Below, piece by piece: positions 1 to 7,971 of a stretch of DNA of 64,000 nt (the first letter of the stretch is position 1; every line of letters begins with the position of its first letter). The notes under the pieces are model-generated. The model did not search any database, was not told the origin of the DNA, and saw nothing but the letters and a program-made list of their open reading frames with translations. A program made the translations under genes and the position numbers. The stretch covers positions 1,116,001-1,180,000 of the forward strand of contig NZ_AP027291.1 of assembly GCF_030295745.1 (NCBI RefSeq). The letters are read 5' to 3'. This DNA comes from Mycolicibacterium sp. TUM20985 (GTDB taxonomy: Bacteria; Actinomycetota; Actinomycetes; Mycobacteriales; Mycobacteriaceae).

Positions 1-2034
1 GTGGTGGCCGAGACCCCGGGGTCACCGACCGCGACCGCCTTGCCGTTCCTCCTCAGAACCCTCGCCGCCCTCGACTCGGCCACCCAGGGTTTCATCGACC
101 GGGCGAGGCGTTACGAACAGCAACGCGCCAGGGCCGACGAACTCGAGGATCGCTCCGCGTTCCGAACGGCGTTGGTGAACTCCCTTCAGGAGGGGTTCTT
201 CGTCGTCGACAAGGCGGGCACCATCATCGAGGTGAACGACGCCTTCGCTGCGATCACCGGGTGGGGGGCGGACGATCTGCCCTACCCATGGCCCTACCCG
301 TGGCTGGTCGAGGAAGCCGGGGCGGGGCGCCGACTTGCTCAACTCGTCGAGCGGGGCAGTCTGCAGGCCGAAACGTCGATCAGACATCGAGACGGTCATC
401 TTGCTTGGGCGGCACTGCGCATCAACTCGGTGACCGAGGTTGGCGATGATCGCGGCGCCTTCGTCGGCACGATCCGCGACGTCACCACCGAACGCGCATC
501 CGAGATCCGCAGGAATGCCGTCGTTCGGCTCGCCACGGCGCTCGGCGTGGCCACCAGCCTCGACGAAGTGCTCGACGTGCTGTTGGACGTGGTCGCATCG
601 GCCATCGAGGTGACCCGCGTGGTCGTCGCAATGTGGTCCCAAGCGGGCACGGACCCGTCGGTAAGGGTGTCCGGGTCAGCTGGATCAACCCTTTGGAAGG
701 ACGTCGATCCGCTGCTTCGGGACGCTTTCGAGTCAGCGCGCGGCTGGCGTCCGCTGGCGGTCGAGGCGGTGGACGCGTCCGACGGGTCGGGTCGCTCGGC
801 GGGCATGATGACCGTGCTGTCCGCGGCGGACGACACCGTGTTGTGGCTCGAGTATCCGGAAGCGAGGACGACGAGAGACGGGGATCGGATCCTGGTCGCG
901 GCGTTGATCGGCCACCTGAGCCTGGCCGTCCAGCACGTGCGTCAGTTCGAGACTGCGAGGGAGGCGTCGCTGACCCTGCAGCGGACGATGACCCCGACCA
1001 CGAAGCCCCCGGTGGGGTTCGCGGTGCGGTACGAGCCGGCGGTCTCTCCATTCGAGATCGGCGGCGACTGGTACGACGTACTGACCATCGGTGACCGATA
1101 CATCGGCATCATCGTCGGCGATTGTGTGGGTAGCGGCCTGTCGGCCGCGGCGGTGATGGGACAACTTCGCAGCTCGGCCCGGGTGCTGCTGATCAACGGC
1201 ACGGCGCCCGGCCGGATCCTCGACGAACTCGACTCGGCGGCGGCCCTCATCGCCGGCGCCTATTGCGCGACCGTCTTCATCGGCATCATCGACACGGAGT
1301 CGGGGAAGATGTCCTACAGCAGCGCGGGTCACGTGCCCGCCCTGCTCGCGGTGCCAGGGGCGGCACCTGAGACGCTGACCGGCGCGACGTCGGTGCCGCT
1401 GGGGGTGCAGAGGTCCGGCCCACGACCGCAGGCGGCCAAGCTCCTGTCGCCGAGTTCGGTGTTGATGCTGTACACCGACGGGCTCGTCGAACGCCGAGAT
1501 GGGTTGATCGACAACGGAATCGAACAGGCGGGCCGAGTGCTCAGCGCCAACATCGACGCCCCGGCCGAAGCCGTCGCCGATGCCGTGCTGAGCGATCTGG
1601 CCCCGAGGGACGGCTTCGACGACGACGTCGCGATCGTCGTCTATCGGCGGCCGCCGGCACCGCTCGAGATCGACGTGCGGGCGACGCCCGATCAGCTGAG
1701 TGACATGAGGGGCCAGCTCACCAGGTGGTTGAAGGCGACCGGCATCCCCGAGGATCTCGCCGGGGACATCGTGCTCGTCGTCAACGAGGCGTGCACCAAT
1801 AGCATCGAACACGGATACCGCGCCACCAAGCCCGGGCGAATGCTGGTGTGCGCTGAGGCCAAGGGCCGCGGAATCTGCATTCGGATAACCGATTTCGGGT
1901 CGTGGAAGCTGCCCGATGCCAACCCGCGGATCCGCGGGCGCGGTGTCCCGCTGATGCGAGCCGTCAGCGGCGAGGTCACCCTCGACGGCACCTCCACGGG
2001 GACTACGGTGACGATGACCTTCGAACTCGACTAG
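1..2034 (+). CDS. PAS-GAF-SpoIIE phosphatase-HATPase fusion regulator, 5' end at window edge
   Basis: Likely partner-switching regulator of a stress sigma factor. Domains in order: PAS (about 50-160; NDAFAAITGW), a GAF-like segment (170-310), a SpoIIE/PP2C phosphatase (330-545; FEIGGDWYD near 351, GDCVGSG, YTDGLVERR, DDVAIVVY), and a C-terminal HATPase_c kinase (555-677) with the N-box NEACTNSIEHG and GRGVPL. It thus joins an RsbU-type phosphatase to an RsbW-type kinase, as M. tuberculosis Rv1364c does, but has no C-terminal STAS domain. A GTG sits at base 1, so a true start further upstream cannot be excluded. It ends tail to tail with the next gene, sharing a CTAG. Family is clear; the target sigma factor is not known from sequence. 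Confidence 0.9.
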   Translation: MVAETPGSPTATALPFLLRTLAALDSATQGFIDRARRYEQQRARADELEDRSAFRTALVNSLQEGFFVVDKAGTIIEVNDAFAAITGWGADDLPYPWPYPWLVEEAGAGRRLAQLVERGSLQAETSIRHRDGHLAWAALRINSVTEVGDDRGAFVGTIRDVTTERASEIRRNAVVRLATALGVATSLDEVLDVLLDVVASAIEVTRVVVAMWSQAGTDPSVRVSGSAGSTLWKDVDPLLRDAFESARGWRPLAVEAVDASDGSGRSAGMMTVLSAADDTVLWLEYPEARTTRDGDRILVAALIGHLSLAVQHVRQFETAREASLTLQRTMTPTTKPPVGFAVRYEPAVSPFEIGGDWYDVLTIGDRYIGIIVGDCVGSGLSAAAVMGQLRSSARVLLINGTAPGRILDELDSAAALIAGAYCATVFIGIIDTESGKMSYSSAGHVPALLAVPGAAPETLTGATSVPLGVQRSGPRPQAAKLLSPSSVLMLYTDGLVERRDGLIDNGIEQAGRVLSANIDAPAEAVADAVLSDLAPRDGFDDDVAIVVYRRPPAPLEIDVRATPDQLSDMRGQLTRWLKATGIPEDLAGDIVLVVNEACTNSIEHGYRATKPGRMLVCAEAKGRGICIRITDFGSWKLPDANPRIRGRGVPLMRAVSGEVTLDGTSTGTTVTMTFELD

Positions 2035-3194
2035 CTGCGCGGAACCCCAAGGGCCAGAACGGCGGCATCGTCCTCGACCCCGTCGCCGAGATCGTCGACG
2101 AGGGCCTGCATCGCCGCGACGATCCCGCGCGCGTCGTTGGGCGAATGGGCCTCGGCGAACCGCAGCAGTTCACCTTCGTCGTCGAAGCGTTCCGACCCAG
2201 TGCCGGTGCGCGCCTCGGTGTATCCGTCCGAATAGGTCACCAGGGTGTCGCCGGGCGTCAAGATGAAACGCACCGACGTGAACGTCGGCGCCGTGAACAA
2301 GCCCACCGCCTGACCACCGTCGGTCGCCACGTAGCGCGCGCCGCCGTCAGCCGAGAGGAGAAGGGGTGGCGGATGGCCGCCGGTGGCGATTTCTACGTCG
2401 AAGGCTCCTGCGCGCAACGTGATCAAACCGAACAGCACGGTGCAGAACCAACCTCGCTCGGTGTAGGTGTCCTGCTTGAGGACGCTGTCGAGGGTATGCA
2501 ACACGCCAACGGGCCGTTCCTCTTTCACGGCGGCGGCGCGCAGCGTATAGCGCGTCAGCGACGTCAGGGCGGCGGCGGCGACCCCCTTCCCGCAGACGTC
2601 GCCGAGGAAGAAGCCGTATTTCTCGCGCGATAGCGGGAATAGGTCGTAGAAGTCCCCGCCGACGTCCTCGTCCGCGGGACGGTAGTAGTGCGCCGCGGCC
2701 TCTAGACCGGGTGGCGGTGACAGGGTGGGGGGTAGCAGCGAGAGTTGCAGCGTCTGGGCGAAACTCACGGCGCGGCCGCGTTCGTCCTCGGCGCGCCTGC
2801 GCTCGGCGAGCAGTTCGCGTTCGTAGGACCGGCGGTCGGCGGCGTCGCCGACGACGATGCGAACCAGCGCCGGGCGTCCCTCGGGGCCCGCCTTCACGTT
2901 GGCGGTCAGCAGGACGGGGATCCGCCGCCCGCCGGATCCGACGAGGTCGACGGTGACGCCGCTCAGGACGCCCGATGCCAGGAGCATGGGCGCGAAGTGC
3001 GTCTCGTAGTGGATGCGGCCGCCGCCGGTGAGCAACCTGGCAAACGGCGTGCCGATCAAGGAGTCCGGCTCGCGTCCCAGCCACGACGCCATCGTCGCGT
3101 TCACGGCGCGGATCTCGCCGTCGGGCGTGGTGACGACATAGCCGCACGGCGCGTTGTCGAACGCATCCCCCAGGTCGTCGATGCCGCCCGTCAC
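2031..3194 (-). CDS. PAS domain SpoIIE/PP2C phosphatase, RsbP-like
   Basis: 387-residue predicted serine phosphatase that would dephosphorylate a STAS anti-anti-sigma factor. It has an N-terminal PAS domain (about 8-120; CGYVVTTPDGEI), a short charged coiled-coil linker (120-150) and a SpoIIE-type phosphatase with EDVGGDFYD (near 180), GDVCGKG and the terminal DDAAVLAL metal motif. I chose the GTG at 3194 because it overlaps the stop of the upstream hydrolase as GTGA, implying translational coupling; a longer open frame exists but would run 150 bases into that gene. The hydrolase-then-PAS-phosphatase order matches the Bacillus RsbQ-RsbP energy-stress module. Confidence 0.88.
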   Translation of the reverse strand: MTGGIDDLGDAFDNAPCGYVVTTPDGEIRAVNATMASWLGREPDSLIGTPFARLLTGGGRIHYETHFAPMLLASGVLSGVTVDLVGSGGRRIPVLLTANVKAGPEGRPALVRIVVGDAADRRSYERELLAERRRAEDERGRAVSFAQTLQLSLLPPTLSPPPGLEAAAHYYRPADEDVGGDFYDLFPLSREKYGFFLGDVCGKGVAAAALTSLTRYTLRAAAVKEERPVGVLHTLDSVLKQDTYTERGWFCTVLFGLITLRAGAFDVEIATGGHPPPLLLSADGGARYVATDGGQAVGLFTAPTFTSVRFILTPGDTLVTYSDGYTEARTGTGSERFDDEGELLRFAEAHSPNDARGIVAAMQALVDDLGDGVEDDAAVLALGVPRS

Positions 3195-3991
3195 GACGCG
3201 ATCGCGAACGCGGCGATCGCGGCCGCCGTCTCGTCGGGTGCGCTGAGCTGCGGGCAATGTCCGGTGGCGTCGATGGTGACGAGTTCGCTGCCGGGGATCT
3301 GCCGGTGGGTGTACGCGCCGACCGTCCGGGGTGCCAAGGTGTCGTGTGCGCACTCGATCACCAGCGCGGGGATGTCGACCAGGGGCAGGTCCGCGCGGTT
3401 GTCGGAGAGGAACGTCGTGCGGGCGAAGACCCGAGCCTTCGCCGGGTCGTTGCGGCAGAAGACGTCGGTCAGCTCCGCCTGCAGTTCCGGCCGGTCGGGT
3501 GTGCCCATGACGTTGGGCGCCATGACGCGCGACCAGCCGAGGTAGTTGCTCTCCATCGATTCGAGGAGCTCGTCGATGTCGGCGGCCGAGAAGCCCCCGG
3601 TGTAGCCGTCGTGGTCGAGGTAGCAGGGCGACGGCGTGAGGAGCACCAGCTTCGCGAAGCGGGTCGGATCCGCGACGACGGCCAACACGCCCATCATGGC
3701 GGCCACCGAGTGGCCGACGAAGACGACGTCCCGCAGATCGAGGTGTTCCACGATGTCCAGGATGTCGTCGGCGTAGCTCCGCAACGACGAGTAGCGCTCG
3801 GCGTTCCAGGCGCGCGACGCGGACTGCCCGGAGCCGACGTGATCGAACAGGACGAGCCGGAACCGGTCCTGCAACCTAGCGGTCACCAGACGCCAGAGGT
3901 TCTGGTCGCAGCCGAACCCGTGAGCCAGCATCACCGTCGTTCCCGATTCTGGGCCAGCGAACGTCACGTTGTTCCTCGTGCTCACGTCCAC
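3191..3991 (-). CDS. alpha/beta hydrolase, RsbQ-like
   Basis: 266-residue alpha/beta hydrolase with no signal peptide. The catalytic triad can be read as Ser95 in GHSVAAMMG, Asp217 in ECAHDTLAP and His245 in DATGHCPQLS, with an oxyanion segment HGFGCDQNLW. Length and motifs fit the RsbQ family, whose members activate a partner PAS phosphatase (RsbP), probably by supplying a small hydrolysed ligand. The RsbP-like gene follows with a 4-base overlap, which supports that pairing over a generic esterase role. The start ATG is followed by a family-like N-terminus. The ligand is unknown. Confidence 0.88.
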   Translation of the reverse strand: MDVSTRNNVTFAGPESGTTVMLAHGFGCDQNLWRLVTARLQDRFRLVLFDHVGSGQSASRAWNAERYSSLRSYADDILDIVEHLDLRDVVFVGHSVAAMMGVLAVVADPTRFAKLVLLTPSPCYLDHDGYTGGFSAADIDELLESMESNYLGWSRVMAPNVMGTPDRPELQAELTDVFCRNDPAKARVFARTTFLSDNRADLPLVDIPALVIECAHDTLAPRTVGAYTHRQIPGSELVTIDATGHCPQLSAPDETAAAIAAFAIAS

Positions 3992-4050
3992 GCGGTCATC
4001 CTTTCACGACGCGACGCCGGTCCGGCGATCGAACCTCGTCCCCGGATTCC

Positions 4051-4078
4051 GTTGCTTGGGCCCATCGATGGTGGGTAA
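4051..4078 (+). promoter_or_regulatory. possible SigF-type promoter, near-leaderless
   Basis: GTTG at 4051-4054 and GGGTAA at 4073-4078 are separated by 18 bases, resembling the mycobacterial SigF pattern GTTT-N16/18-GGGTAT. The -10 ends 9 bases before the ATG at 4088, so a transcript from it would have almost no leader. The -35 match is imperfect; the call rests partly on the stress-related neighbours. Confidence 0.3.
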
Positions 4079-4087
4079 TACCGCGCC

Positions 4088-4306
4088 ATGGCGAACGATG
4101 AATTCTCAGAGGGTGAGCACGTCGAATGGAAGAGCCACGGCAGCACCGCCGAGGGCAAGGTCGAGAAGAAGATCACCAGTGACACGAAGGCGGCCAAGCG
4201 CACCGTCCGCGCGTCGAAGGACGATCCGCAGTACCTCGTCCGCAGCGACAAGAGCGGAGGTGAAGCCGTGCATCGTCCGGAAGCCCTTCACTCGAAGGAA
4301 GATTGA
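4088..4306 (+). CDS. HVA1/DUF2945 family TUDOR-domain protein
   Basis: 72-residue charged protein with the pattern of the DUF2945 (hypervirulence-associated TUDOR) family: an N-terminal FSEGEHVEWKSHGSTAEGKV strand pair and a C-terminal PQYLVRSDKSGGEAVHRPE segment. Such proteins are small, cytosolic and of unproven function. No membrane segment or signal is seen. It stands alone between the RsbQ-like gene (divergent) and a convergent HAD gene. The ATG lies just after a possible SigF-type -10, so stress induction is plausible but inferred. Confidence 0.85.
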   Translation: MANDEFSEGEHVEWKSHGSTAEGKVEKKITSDTKAAKRTVRASKDDPQYLVRSDKSGGEAVHRPEALHSKED

Positions 4307-4351
4307 GGAGCGCACTGCGCGCGTGCGTCCGCGGGTCGATGCGTCCTCGCC

Positions 4352-5038
4352 TCAGCCACCGCTGAACGCTCCGACCACCAGGCGGCGGATCGGCGAGGCG
4401 TCGAGGCGGTCGGCGAGGTCGTCGGGATCCTCGTAGACGGAGACTGCACCCTCGTGTTCCAGCCTCAGCCGGTCGATGCCACCACTGGCGACGCAGATGC
4501 AGGGCACACCGGCCGTGGCCGCCGCCCGCACGTCCCAGACGGTGTCGCCCACGAAGACCGCCCGGTGCGCGTCGACGCCCGCCCGGTCGAGCGCCACCTG
4601 AACGATGTCGGGCTGCGGTTTGGCGGTCTCAACGTCCTCGGACGACGTGATGGCCGAGATGATGTCCTCGGTGTCGAGCACCTTGCGCAACTCGGCCAGC
4701 TCGTCCTCGGGCGCCGACGTCGCCAGCACCACCTGCAGACCCGACTCGGCGACCAGGTTCAGAAGACGCAGGGCTCCCGGCAGCGGTGTCAGAAGGCCGC
4801 TCGTCTCGCGGTAGTACTCGGAATGTAGATCCTTGACGCGCTTCTTCACGTCATCCGACGTGTCCGGAATCAGTTCGCCGAGCAGTGCCGACCCATCCAT
4901 TCCGATGCGGCGGTGAACTCGCCACGACTCCACGTCCAGGCCGGCCTCGGCGAAGGCGCGGCGCCAGGCGTGCACGTGGAGGTAGTTGGAGTCGACCAGG
5001 GTTCCGTCGATGTCGAAGAGCACTGCGGGGGCGGCCAT
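4352..5038 (-). CDS. HAD superfamily hydrolase (phosphoglycolate phosphatase-like)
   Basis: 228-residue haloacid-dehalogenase phosphatase. Motif I is FDIDGTLVDSN with nucleophile Asp9 and Asp11; motif II is LATSAPED; a Lys lies in ETAKPQPDI; motif IV is VFVGDTVWDVRAA. The helical cap between motifs I and II places it with the Gph/beta-phosphoglucomutase-like subclass. The ATG at 5038 puts the nucleophile at the usual distance from the N-terminus; the open frame extends 46 codons upstream with poor family-like content. Substrate cannot be told from sequence. Confidence 0.85.
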   Translation of the reverse strand: MAAPAVLFDIDGTLVDSNYLHVHAWRRAFAEAGLDVESWRVHRRIGMDGSALLGELIPDTSDDVKKRVKDLHSEYYRETSGLLTPLPGALRLLNLVAESGLQVVLATSAPEDELAELRKVLDTEDIISAITSSEDVETAKPQPDIVQVALDRAGVDAHRAVFVGDTVWDVRAAATAGVPCICVASGGIDRLRLEHEGAVSVYEDPDDLADRLDASPIRRLVVGAFSGG

Positions 5039-5196
5039 CCGTGCCGCATTCCCACGCCCGCGCAGGTGAAACGTCATCGCCGCCGAGATCAGGGGGACCA
5101 CCGCGGGCGCCGGGGCCGGAAGTTTCGGCACGTCGGCGGGTGGGCACAAGGAGTTCGACCATGGCGGTCGCAGCAACCATGCAGGAGGAACTGACC

Positions 5197-5478
5197 TTGA
5201 AGCGCGTGAACGTGATGACGAGCATCGTGGCAGCTGGAGTGGTGCTCAGCGCCTTGAGCGGCTGTGGTGCGAAGGTCGAGGGTGGCGACACGTCCTGCAA
5301 GGACTACATGTCAGCCAACGATGCCGACCAGCAGACCGCCGTGTCGAAGATGCTCAAGGACGAGAAGGGCACCGACGCGGCGCAGCTCGAGATCACCGGC
5401 ACCAAGCTGTCGGTGCAGACCTTCTGCCAGACCGCAGGCAAGGAAGACACCAAGATCAAGGAAGCGCCACACTTGTAG
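5197..5478 (+). CDS. small HdeA-like lipoprotein
   Basis: 93-residue secreted protein. A strong AGGAGG lies 8 bases before the TTG at 5197, which decides the start over upstream ATGs. The N-terminus is a signal peptide ending in LSALSGC, a lipobox. The mature part starts GGDTSCKDYMSANDADQQTA and has two cysteines (CKDY and TFCQTAG), a layout reminiscent of HdeA, the disulfide-bonded periplasmic acid chaperone. The family match is by pattern only. Upstream lies the HAD gene on the other strand; downstream a four-enzyme operon begins after about 45 bases. Confidence 0.7.
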   Translation: MKRVNVMTSIVAAGVVLSALSGCGAKVEGGDTSCKDYMSANDADQQTAVSKMLKDEKGTDAAQLEITGTKLSVQTFCQTAGKEDTKIKEAPHL

Positions 5479-5523
5479 CGAGCGCCGGGCTACCGGTGGC
5501 ATCGGCTGCGAGAGGAGTGCGCG

Positions 5524-5550
5524 ATGGGTGAGCTACGGATGGCCCCTTGA
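5524..5550 (+). other. eight-codon mini-ORF overlapping the glycosyltransferase start
   Basis: An ATG at 5524, preceded by GAGAGGAG, opens a frame of 8 codons (MGELRMAP) whose TGA at 5548-5550 overlaps the TTG start of the glycosyltransferase (TTGA). It may act as a leader peptide that couples ribosomes to a TTG start with little Shine-Dalgarno of its own. The alternative is that a one-base error separates the real ATG from the gene. Confidence 0.35.
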
Positions 5551-6260
5551 CCTTCGAGCGCGCGGTGGTCGTCGTTCCCGCCCACGACGAGGCCCAGCGC
5601 CTCCCGCGGTGTCTCAAGGCCATCATCACCGCGGCGGCCGGGACGTCGATTCCGGTTCTGACCGTCGTCGTGCTGGACTCGTGCAGCGACGAAAGCGCCG
5701 ATTTGGCAGGTCAATTCGGGTCCGACGTGCACTTCGTGGAGGTCGAGGCGAGCAACGTGGGAGCCTCGCGGGCTGCCGGCTTCGCCTATGCCCGCACCGT
5801 GTGGGCCGCCGATGAGTACGACGAGGCGCGGGTCTGGTACGCCACCACTGACGCAGACAGTCGCGTCGACGCCGATTGGCTGGTGCGCCAGCTGACGGCG
5901 GATGTCGACATGGTGCTCGGTGTCGTCCGTGTGGTCGATTGGCAGCACTTCTCGCCTGCGGCCGTTCGCCGCTATCTGGCCGAGTACCGGGCCAAGCTGC
6001 ATCGTCGCGGCGGTGGTCACGATCACGTGCATGGAGCGAACATGGGATTTCGAGCCGACTCCTATTGGCAGATCGGCGGTTTCGCCACGCTGGCGTCCCG
6101 GGAGGACGTCGATCTGGTGCGGCGGTTCGCTGAGGCCGGCCGACGCATTCACCGAGAGGCCGACCTGTCGGTGGAGACGTCGGCCAGAAGCGAGGGACGA
6201 GCGCCCAGGGGTTTCGCGGGCTATCTGCGAGCGGTGTCACGACGGGGCGGCGCGGCATGA
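5547..6260 (+). CDS. family 2 glycosyltransferase
   Basis: 237-residue GT-A fold glycosyltransferase. It begins VVVVPAHDEAQRLPRCL, the usual nucleotide-sugar strand, and has an acidic motif TTDADSRVDADWL for metal and donor, then HGANMGFRADSYWQIGGF with the acceptor-side ED in REDVDLVRRF. It has no membrane segment and is cytosolic. It is the first gene of a four-enzyme operon: its TGA overlaps the next ATG. The TTG start is preceded by a mini-ORF with a strong ribosome site. Donor and acceptor are unknown; partners suggest an amino sugar that is later de-N-acylated and methylated. Confidence 0.85.
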   Translation: MTFERAVVVVPAHDEAQRLPRCLKAIITAAAGTSIPVLTVVVLDSCSDESADLAGQFGSDVHFVEVEASNVGASRAAGFAYARTVWAADEYDEARVWYATTDADSRVDADWLVRQLTADVDMVLGVVRVVDWQHFSPAAVRRYLAEYRAKLHRRGGGHDHVHGANMGFRADSYWQIGGFATLASREDVDLVRRFAEAGRRIHREADLSVETSARSEGRAPRGFAGYLRAVSRRGGAA

Positions 6261-7201
6261 CGGCCGCGTTGGTTCGGCGCTGGCTCGAAGCGGGCGAACT
6301 CGATCTTCCTGCACCGGGTTCCGGCCGCACGGGGTCGCGGTGGTGGAAGCTGGCGGCCATGTCGGAGAACGACGTCGTGGCGGGCAGGCTGGCCGAGGCG
6401 CACACCGACGCGCTGGCGATCCTGGGCGAACTCGGCGGGCCGCGTCCTGCATCCGGAGAGCTCTGGGGGGTATGGGCCGCCGAGGCTCCGCAGTCCGTCG
6501 TCACCGTCCGCGAGGACGACGAGGGCCGGGCGAGGCTCGAGGGCACCAAGGCCTGGTGTTCCGGCGCGGGGATCTGCACGCACGCCCTGGTGACTGCGCG
6601 ACGCGACGACAACGCCCGCGGCCTCTACGCCGTCGAACTGAGTCAGCCCGCGGTGGCGCCGCAGCCGGACCAGTGGCGCAACGTCGGGATGCATGACAGC
6701 GATACGCGCGCGGTGCGCTTCAATGCCGCGATCGGCGTTCCGGTCGGCCTCCCCGGTGAGTACCTCACTAGGCCGGGCTTCTGGCACGGGGCGATGGGGG
6801 TGGCGGCCTGCTGGCTCGGGGGCGCGCGTGGTGTCGCCGCGCCGCTCTACCGTGCCGTTTCCGAAGAACACGAAGGAGCGCCGATCGACGCGCACGCCCG
6901 GGCTCACCTCGGGGCGGTCGACGCTGCGCTGGCCGCCGCGGAGGCGATGCTGGTGTCGGCCGCGTGTTACGTCGACGCCGAACCGCATGGTGCCCGAGCC
7001 GAACTCATCGCACGCCGCGTCCGCGCCGTCGTCGAGCACGCCGTCGACGAGGCCATCACCCGGACGGGGCGGGCCCTCGGGCCTGCACCCCTGGTCCTCG
7101 ACGGCCGTCACGCGCAGCGGGTCGCCGATCTGACGATCTACGTGCGCCAGAGCCACGCCGAGCGCGATCTGGCCGCCCTCGGCAAGCTAGCCGCCAGGTG
7201 A
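6257..7201 (+). CDS. acyl-CoA dehydrogenase-like flavoprotein, short
   Basis: 314-residue protein related to acyl-CoA dehydrogenases, about 60-70 residues shorter than the usual 380. It keeps the middle beta-domain signature LEGTKAWCSGAG and a C-terminal helical bundle ending in RQSHAERDL, but the N-terminal helical domain is reduced and I cannot place the normal catalytic Glu. It overlaps both neighbours by 4 bases (ATGA in, GTGA out), so it is made together with the glycosyltransferase and PIG-L enzymes. It may dehydrogenate an acyl or amine group on a carrier or glycan rather than act in beta-oxidation. That role is inferred. Confidence 0.78.
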   Translation: MTAALVRRWLEAGELDLPAPGSGRTGSRWWKLAAMSENDVVAGRLAEAHTDALAILGELGGPRPASGELWGVWAAEAPQSVVTVREDDEGRARLEGTKAWCSGAGICTHALVTARRDDNARGLYAVELSQPAVAPQPDQWRNVGMHDSDTRAVRFNAAIGVPVGLPGEYLTRPGFWHGAMGVAACWLGGARGVAAPLYRAVSEEHEGAPIDAHARAHLGAVDAALAAAEAMLVSAACYVDAEPHGARAELIARRVRAVVEHAVDEAITRTGRALGPAPLVLDGRHAQRVADLTIYVRQSHAERDLAALGKLAAR

Positions 7202-7971
7202 GCCCGGTGACGACTGGCAACGGCGCCAGGTTCGCCGCGGAACCCATTTCCGGTGGCGGAACCCCGGCGACCGCATGGCGCGAGTGGGTCGACGCGATCC
7301 CCGCGCTGGACCTCTCGGAGTGCCCGGGGCTGCTCGTCGTGGCGCCGCACCCCGACGACGAGACGCTCGGCTTCGGGGCGGCCGCGTCCCAGCTGCGTTC
7401 GCGGGGCGTCGAGGTCACGGTGGTGTCGGTGACCGACGGCGGGGGTTCCGTTCCCGGGTTGTCGCCAGTGGAACGACGATGGCTCGAGCGCGACCGGCGG
7501 GCCGAGCTGTTCGGTGCCATCGAGGTCCTCGGTCTGGACGAGCCGGTCTGCCTCGGGTTGCCCGACGGTGAGCTCGCCGAGCGGGAAGAACAGCTGACCG
7601 CGTCGCTCGTCGAGCTGATCACGGCGGGTCAGGCGGGGCTGTGGTGTGCGGCGACCTGGCGCGGTGACGGGCATCCCGACCACGAGGCCGTCGGTCGCGG
7701 CGCTGCGGCCGCGGTCGCGGGCACCGATGCCGTGCTGCTGGAGTATCCCGTCTGGATGTGGCACTGGGCCCGACCGGGCGACGACGCGGTGCCGTGGGAC
7801 CGGATGGCGATGGTTCCCCTCGACCAGGAGTCCGCGGCCCGCAAGCGGCAGGCGGTCGCCGCGTTCCACACGCAACTGGTCGGGCACGAAACCGGCACGG
7901 ACGTGGACGTGGTCCTGCCGCCATTCGTCCTGCAACGTCTGTTCGCGATCGGAGAGGCGGTGATCCGATGA
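7198..7971 (+). CDS. PIG-L family zinc deacetylase
   Basis: 257-residue LmbE/PIG-L type N-deacetylase. The zinc site motif is VVAPHPDDETLGFG near residue 45 and the second metal and catalytic His is in GDGHPDHEAVG. Family members remove an N-acetyl or acyl group from GlcNAc-type substrates (MshB and Mca are the mycothiol examples). The GTG at 7198 is chosen because it overlaps the upstream TGA as GTGA; the open frame extends further but inside the preceding gene. It is followed by an ATGA overlap with the methyltransferase. In other bacteria these two activities are sometimes one fused protein. Confidence 0.88.
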   Translation: MSPVTTGNGARFAAEPISGGGTPATAWREWVDAIPALDLSECPGLLVVAPHPDDETLGFGAAASQLRSRGVEVTVVSVTDGGGSVPGLSPVERRWLERDRRAELFGAIEVLGLDEPVCLGLPDGELAEREEQLTASLVELITAGQAGLWCAATWRGDGHPDHEAVGRGAAAAVAGTDAVLLEYPVWMWHWARPGDDAVPWDRMAMVPLDQESAARKRQAVAAFHTQLVGHETGTDVDVVLPPFVLQRLFAIGEAVIR

